Shown piece by piece: positions 60,582 to 64,000 of a stretch of 64,000 nt of DNA (the first letter of the stretch is position 1; every line of letters starts with the position of its first letter). This DNA comes from Leptospira bandrabouensis (GTDB lineage Bacteria; Spirochaetota; Leptospiria; Leptospirales; Leptospiraceae): positions 124,001 to 188,000 of the forward strand of contig NZ_RQHT01000014.1 of assembly GCF_004770905.1 (NCBI RefSeq), given 5' to 3'. The notes beneath the pieces were generated by a model that saw nothing but the letters and a program-made list of their open reading frames with translations, did no database searches and was not told the origin of the DNA. Position numbers and translations under genes: made by a program.

Positions 60582-61711
60582 AAAATTAATTCCTTCACTA
60601 ATGTTTGAATATCACTTAAGCCTAGTTTTGCATTTAAACTAATGCGTAACCTCGGAGTCGACACTGTGGGAGGACGGATGGCTCGAACATCCAAACCTCT
60701 CTCTTGCAAACTGTTCGCAAAAAATAAAGCCTCTTTCTCTGTTGTCAGTAAAACTGGGATTATATGCGAAGTAGAATTGGTTAAAACAAATCCATTTTCT
60801 TCCAAAGAATTCTTTAGTTCTTTTGCCAATGTCAATAAAGTTTCTCTCTCTTTATCCATAGAACTAAGTAAAGAAAGAGCAAAAGAAGCAAGTTCTGAAA
60901 CCATTGGGAGAGGTGCTGTGGAAAATATAAAGGGCCGCATTACATTCACTAAGTGATCCCTACCTATTTTTTTAGTAACAATGATCCCACCTTCAAGTCC
61001 TAAAGATTTTCCCAAAGTGTAAACTCTGTAATCAATGGACTGGATTTCAGAAAGAGTTAAATCACGAAAGACTAGTCCCTTCCCACTTGGGCCATAAATT
61101 CCCAAAGTATGGGCTTCGTCTAAAACCAAAACAAATCCAAATTCTTTTTTTAAACTCAGTAAGGTTTTTAAATCAGGTGAATCTCCATCCATACTAAATA
61201 AAGTTTCCGTCACAACGATACGTTTATGTTTGCGATTTGGATCTTCCAAATCAGCTTTTTCTAATAAAGTACGTAAGTGGTTTAAATCCAAATGATTATA
61301 GTATTTTTTTTTAGCTCCCGAAATGCGAATCCCATCTAAAATGGATGCGTGATTCAATCGATCGGTGAACACGAAACAGTCGGGAGCCGCAATGGAATCC
61401 AAAAGTCCGAAATTTGCAGTAAATCCGGTAGAAACCAAAAGTGCGGCCTCCCCTTCTACAAAATGGACAAACTCCGATTCGAACCGGTCCATGGAACTTG
61501 TATTCCCCCTTACCAACCGCGATGCCGTCGACCCAAAAGGATATAAATTTTTTCTCGATTGGAAAAACTCCAACATACGAGGATTAGATGTTAATCCCAT
61601 ATAGTCATTGGAACAAAAGTCAATTCCCTGATAGACCTTAGTCTCCCGAAACAATTGTTTTTCACGTATGGAATCCAGTTTTTTTTGGACTTCTTCCCAA
61701 TGATTTGCCAT
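60554..61711 (-). CDS. bioF: 8-amino-7-oxononanoate synthase BioF
   Basis: 385 residues. CSNDYMGLTSNP near the N-terminus, FGSTASRLVRGN, FTDRLNHASILDG, LDEAHTLGIYGPSGKG with the PLP-binding Asp, and TLGKSLGLEGG with the Schiff-base Lys, as in alpha-oxoamine synthases. It joins pimeloyl-ACP/CoA with alanine in biotin synthesis. No other bio genes are in the window. The closest alternative within the family is 2-amino-3-ketobutyrate ligase; length and motifs favour BioF. Confidence 0.88.
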   Translation of the reverse strand: MANHWEEVQKKLDSIREKQLFRETKVYQGIDFCSNDYMGLTSNPRMLEFFQSRKNLYPFGSTASRLVRGNTSSMDRFESEFVHFVEGEAALLVSTGFTANFGLLDSIAAPDCFVFTDRLNHASILDGIRISGAKKKYYNHLDLNHLRTLLEKADLEDPNRKHKRIVVTETLFSMDGDSPDLKTLLSLKKEFGFVLVLDEAHTLGIYGPSGKGLVFRDLTLSEIQSIDYRVYTLGKSLGLEGGIIVTKKIGRDHLVNVMRPFIFSTAPLPMVSELASFALSLLSSMDKERETLLTLAKELKNSLEENGFVLTNSTSHIIPVLLTTEKEALFFANSLQERGLDVRAIRPPTVSTPRLRISLNAKLGLSDIQTLVKELILIREKWNSL

Positions 61712-61785
61712 TGGCTACCAGTTTTCTTTTTCCTTTATTTTTTCCGATTTAATTTTTTACATAATTTGTTAGAATGATCCCATAG

Positions 61786-62541
61786 ATGAGCACCCTTTCA
61801 CCCGATGTCATCCAGAGAATTCGTTCTGCTAAGAATATCCTATTTCTCACAGGAGCAGGAATTTCTAGCGAAAGTGGAATTCCCACCTTTCGGGGAGAGG
61901 GCGGGTATTGGAAAACATTTAAAGCGGAGGAACTAGCGACACCGGAAGCATTTGAAAATCATCCTGATGTAGTTTGGGAATGGTATGACTGGCGGCGTGG
62001 AATCTGTTTGGATGCAAAACCGAATGAAGGACACCTAACGATTGCAAAATGGCAATCTCTATCGCCTTCGATCAACTTAATCACACAAAATGTAGATGGA
62101 CTTCACTCCAGAGCAGGTAGCAAAAACCTATTAGAAATCCACGGTAATATCTTTCGTGCAAGATGTACAAGTTGTAGGGAAAAGTTTTCCTTAGGGGAAG
62201 ACGGAATCAACCAACCAGGTTTAAAGTTTTGTCCCGTATGTGAATCCCTTTTACGACCCGATATCGTTTGGTTTGGCGAAGGTTATGACAACAAACTCCT
62301 AACCAAAGCTTGGGAACTAAGTAAAGTCGCCCATATTGTTTTTGTGATTGGAACTAGTGCCAATGTATCTGTACCTGCAAATTTAGCATTGACTGCGATC
62401 CGTAATGGGGCTTTGGGAATTGAAATCAATCCTGAAACCACTACTCTTACACCATCCATGCAAGTTCATTTTGGCGGTAAATCGGGAGAGGTCCTTCCAG
62501 AAATTTTTAAAGAAGTGTTTCCCGATACAAAACGAAACTAA
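61786..62541 (+). CDS. cobB: NAD-dependent protein deacylase (sirtuin, CobB-type)
   Basis: 251 residues. GAGISSESGIPTFRG is the NAD-binding loop, TQNVDGLHSRAGSKNLLEIHG holds the catalytic Asn, Asp and His, CTSCREKF...CPVC the zinc site, and RPDIVWFGE plus IGTSANV complete the Rossmann fold. The family's Tyr-x-x-Arg acyl selectivity pair may be YDWRR (residues about 66-70), which would suggest desuccinylase activity. Cytoplasmic. Divergent from bioF, 74 bases away. Confidence 0.93.
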   Translation: MSTLSPDVIQRIRSAKNILFLTGAGISSESGIPTFRGEGGYWKTFKAEELATPEAFENHPDVVWEWYDWRRGICLDAKPNEGHLTIAKWQSLSPSINLITQNVDGLHSRAGSKNLLEIHGNIFRARCTSCREKFSLGEDGINQPGLKFCPVCESLLRPDIVWFGEGYDNKLLTKAWELSKVAHIVFVIGTSANVSVPANLALTAIRNGALGIEINPETTTLTPSMQVHFGGKSGEVLPEIFKEVFPDTKRN

Positions 62542-62630
62542 AATTTTGTTTATGTTTGAAGGCAGCAAAATACAATATCAATCAACCATTTATACATTTG
62601 CCATTTAGAAATAACAAATAAGAGAACTTT

Positions 62631-62987
62631 ATGTTAACCATCTTTCTTCTAGTACTTTCCAATATCTTTATGACCTTTGCTTGGTATGGACATTTAAAAT
62701 TTGCCAAATCAAACAATATGTTTTATATCATTTTGTTTTCTTGGGGTATTGCTTTTTTCGAATATGTATTAATGGTTCCAGCCAACCGCATTGGATTCAC
62801 AGTTTATAAATTTGAAGGTTTTCAACTCAAGATCATCCAAGAAGTGGTTACCATTTTTGTATTTATAGTCTTTGCTACAGTTTTTCTTGGCGAAAAAATC
62901 AAATGGAATTATATCGTAAGTTTTGGACTGATTCTTCTTGCTGGTTACTTTGCGTTTGGTTTTGGATCAAAATCAAACGGACACTAA
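62631..62987 (+). CDS. DUF486-family small membrane protein (DMT-like)
   Basis: 118 residues with four membrane helices and short loops; ANRIGFTVYKFEGFQLKIIQEVVTIFVF is the conserved centre of DUF486, which resembles half-sized drug/metabolite transporters. Substrate unknown. Its last 15 bases overlap the convergent coaB end. AGAG lies before ATG 62631. Confidence 0.85.
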   Translation: MLTIFLLVLSNIFMTFAWYGHLKFAKSNNMFYIILFSWGIAFFEYVLMVPANRIGFTVYKFEGFQLKIIQEVVTIFVFIVFATVFLGEKIKWNYIVSFGLILLAGYFAFGFGSKSNGH

Positions 62988-63650
62988 AAAGGATACTAGT
63001 TCTTCTGCAATTTTTTCTTTAGGAAGTGGGCCAATTTCTTTTTCTAGCCCACTAACACCAAAAATACGAACACTAGAATCCACTTCGCCAAAACCTTTTC
63101 CAGAACCCACATAGTTTCCAACGATATAGGAAAGTCCTTTTCGAACGAGTTTGTCTTTGGCATGGCGTTCCAATTCTCTAGTTTCGGCAGCAAACCCAAC
63201 TCGAAGGGAATTCTGAATTTTATGTTCTTTGACAAATTCTGTTACTTGTTGTAATACATCAGGATTTTCTTCTAATTCAAGAAGAAGTCCTTTGGTTCCT
63301 TCAGAAGTTTTTTCTTTTTTGATTTTATGTTCTGCTGTCATAATCGGACGAAAGTCCGCAGGGGCCGCTGCCATGATAAGCAAACTATCGTTAGTGATTT
63401 CTGATAAAACGGCATCTCTTAATTGGATTGTGGTTTCAACTTCAATGTTTCGAACCGCTCCCTGAACATGGGAATATCGCTCTAGTGTATTTCCGTGGAT
63501 ATAAACTACCTCCACTGGGTATTTCAAAAAGGAAGTGGCAATTTCGTAACCCATCTTTCCCGAAGAAGCATTGGAAATATAACGCACAGGATCAATCCAT
63601 TCCCGTGTGGGTCCGGAGGTAACAATGACTCGTTTGAATTTTAGATTCAT
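62973..63650 (-). CDS. coaB: Phosphopantothenate-cysteine ligase CoaB (separate)
   Basis: 225 residues. [29 protein letters not shown] is the CoaB nucleotide loop, [10 protein letters not shown] and the lysine pair KIKKEK are the catalytic region, and [22 protein letters not shown] closes the domain. It joins CTP-activated phosphopantothenate to Cys in CoA synthesis. In most bacteria CoaB is fused behind CoaC; here the two are separate genes, overlapping as ATGA (63647-63650), so they are made together. Confidence 0.93.
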   Translation of the reverse strand: MNLKFKRVIVTSGPTREWIDPVRYISNASSGKMGYEIATSFLKYPVEVVYIHGNTLERYSHVQGAVRNIEVETTIQLRDAVLSEITNDSLLIMAAAPADFRPIMTAEHKIKKEKTSEGTKGLLLELEENPDVLQQVTEFVKEHKIQNSLRVGFAAETRELERHAKDKLVRKGLSYIVGNYVGSGKGFGEVDSSVRIFGVSGLEKEIGPLPKEKIAEELVSFLVSV

Positions 63651-64000
63651 GAATTAGCAGTATGAAGTTTTATGATTTGTTCCATGATGGATTCAACCGT
63701 AGCTAGTTTTCCGTATCCCTCATCCCCACAAACCACAATCCCTTTGTCAGGAGAAACAATGTTTACTCCATCTGATTCCAATGTTTTTAAATTTCTTTGG
63801 ACAGCAGGGTGTAAATACATTCCAGGATTCATAGAAGGGGCGACTAACACAGGAGAGGTGCATGCCAAATAAGTAGATGTTACCAAATCATCAGCAATTC
63901 CGTTAGCCATTTTGCCTATGATATTTGCAGAAGCTGGAACCACGGCAAAAACAGAAGCAAGATTTTTGATTTCAATATGAGCCATACCCGTATCAAATTC
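63647..64000 (-). CDS. coaC: Phosphopantothenoylcysteine decarboxylase CoaC (partial, runs off the right edge)
   Basis: The last 117 residues are present, and the frame continues past 64000 (E-F-D-T-G before MAHIEIKNL). Motifs: [32 protein letters not shown], the FMN-binding ASANT-like loop, and [19 protein letters not shown], the PXMNXXMW segment (here Tyr for Trp), with the reductive Cys in [23 protein letters not shown]. It decarboxylates the CoaB product. About 60 N-terminal residues are missing. Confidence 0.92.
   Translation of the reverse strand, partial: EFDTGMAHIEIKNLASVFAVVPASANIIGKMANGIADDLVTSTYLACTSPVLVAPSMNPGMYLHPAVQRNLKTLESDGVNIVSPDKGIVVCGDEGYGKLATVESIMEQIIKLHTANS

Noticed and set aside
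1..64000. tRNA/rRNA genes, CRISPR arrays, insertion sequences, prophage
   Set aside because: I looked for T-loop-like GTTCGAATC strings, regularly spaced repeats and transposase or integrase motifs; the few TTCGAA hits (7421, 7456, 18133) have no cloverleaf around them and none of the others was found.

Overview
The window reads as a stretch of spirochaete chromosome, most likely a saprophytic Leptospira (a relative of L. biflexa). Reasons: A+T-rich DNA; flagellar basal-body genes (flgB-flgC-fliE, fliF); lipoproteins with spirochaete-style lipoboxes; phosphatase and cyclase signalling proteins typical of Leptospira; split coaB and coaC; a MazEF module resembling the one known in Leptospira; and many conserved but unnamed families. 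Genes are densely packed, often overlapping by 1-8 bases, and several convergent pairs overlap at their 3' ends. I see no rRNA, tRNA, CRISPR array, transposase or prophage.

Layout. 0-7.4 kb: end of a glycosidase-like gene, a secreted lipase with its foldase, radA, an RNase D-like exonuclease, an alpha-galactosidase-like enzyme and a lipoprotein. 7.4-16.8 kb: a DUF4105-like protein whose start codon cannot be found, a multi-pass membrane protein, a receiver-PP2C regulator, a histone-deacetylase-fold protein, pyruvate kinase, a HI0933 flavoprotein and a glyoxalase. 16.8-26.5 kb: two fatty-acid-hydroxylase-superfamily proteins, a complete Mla-type lipid transport operon (STAS-MlaE, MlaF, MlaD, lipoprotein), an AraC-type membrane regulator, a DGPF/ECF42-type sigma factor pair and a short-chain dehydrogenase. 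26.5-28.2 kb: a probable structured RNA, then flgB-flgC-fliE. 28.2-35.3 kb: a leftward operon (FGGY kinase, APH-like kinase, GlpD, metallo-hydrolase, DUF4430-like protein) divergent from an MFS transporter. 35.3-40.7 kb: an accessory patch with two MazEF modules, a gene broken by two stop codons, a small remnant, and a TetR regulator divergent from a class III aminotransferase. 40.7-64 kb: fliF, a membrane adenylate cyclase, dapA-dapB-cdaA-cdaR (lysine/peptidoglycan precursors and c-di-AMP), a WecA-like transferase with a DUF368 protein, an aromatic ammonia-lyase, a NhaD-type antiporter, ccmE-ccmF-ccmH, bioF, a sirtuin, and coaB/coaC at the right edge.

Most notable points. (1) CcmE carries Cys where the haem-binding His normally sits (CxxxY), and CcmH has an unusual cysteine pattern, so this is a variant cytochrome c maturation system. 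(2) A 36-base perfect inverted repeat between tetR and the aminotransferase gene shares 14 of 16 core bases with a palindrome between the FGGY-kinase operon and the MFS gene, which points to one TetR regulon split by accessory DNA. (3) The two mazEF modules share operator geometry (TGTA-NN-TACA), the same 7-base mazE/mazF overlap, and promoters that would give nearly leaderless mazE mRNAs. (4) A structured RNA resembling the skipping-rope motif lies upstream of flgB. (5) The leader of the DGPF/ECF operon can pair with its own ribosome binding site.
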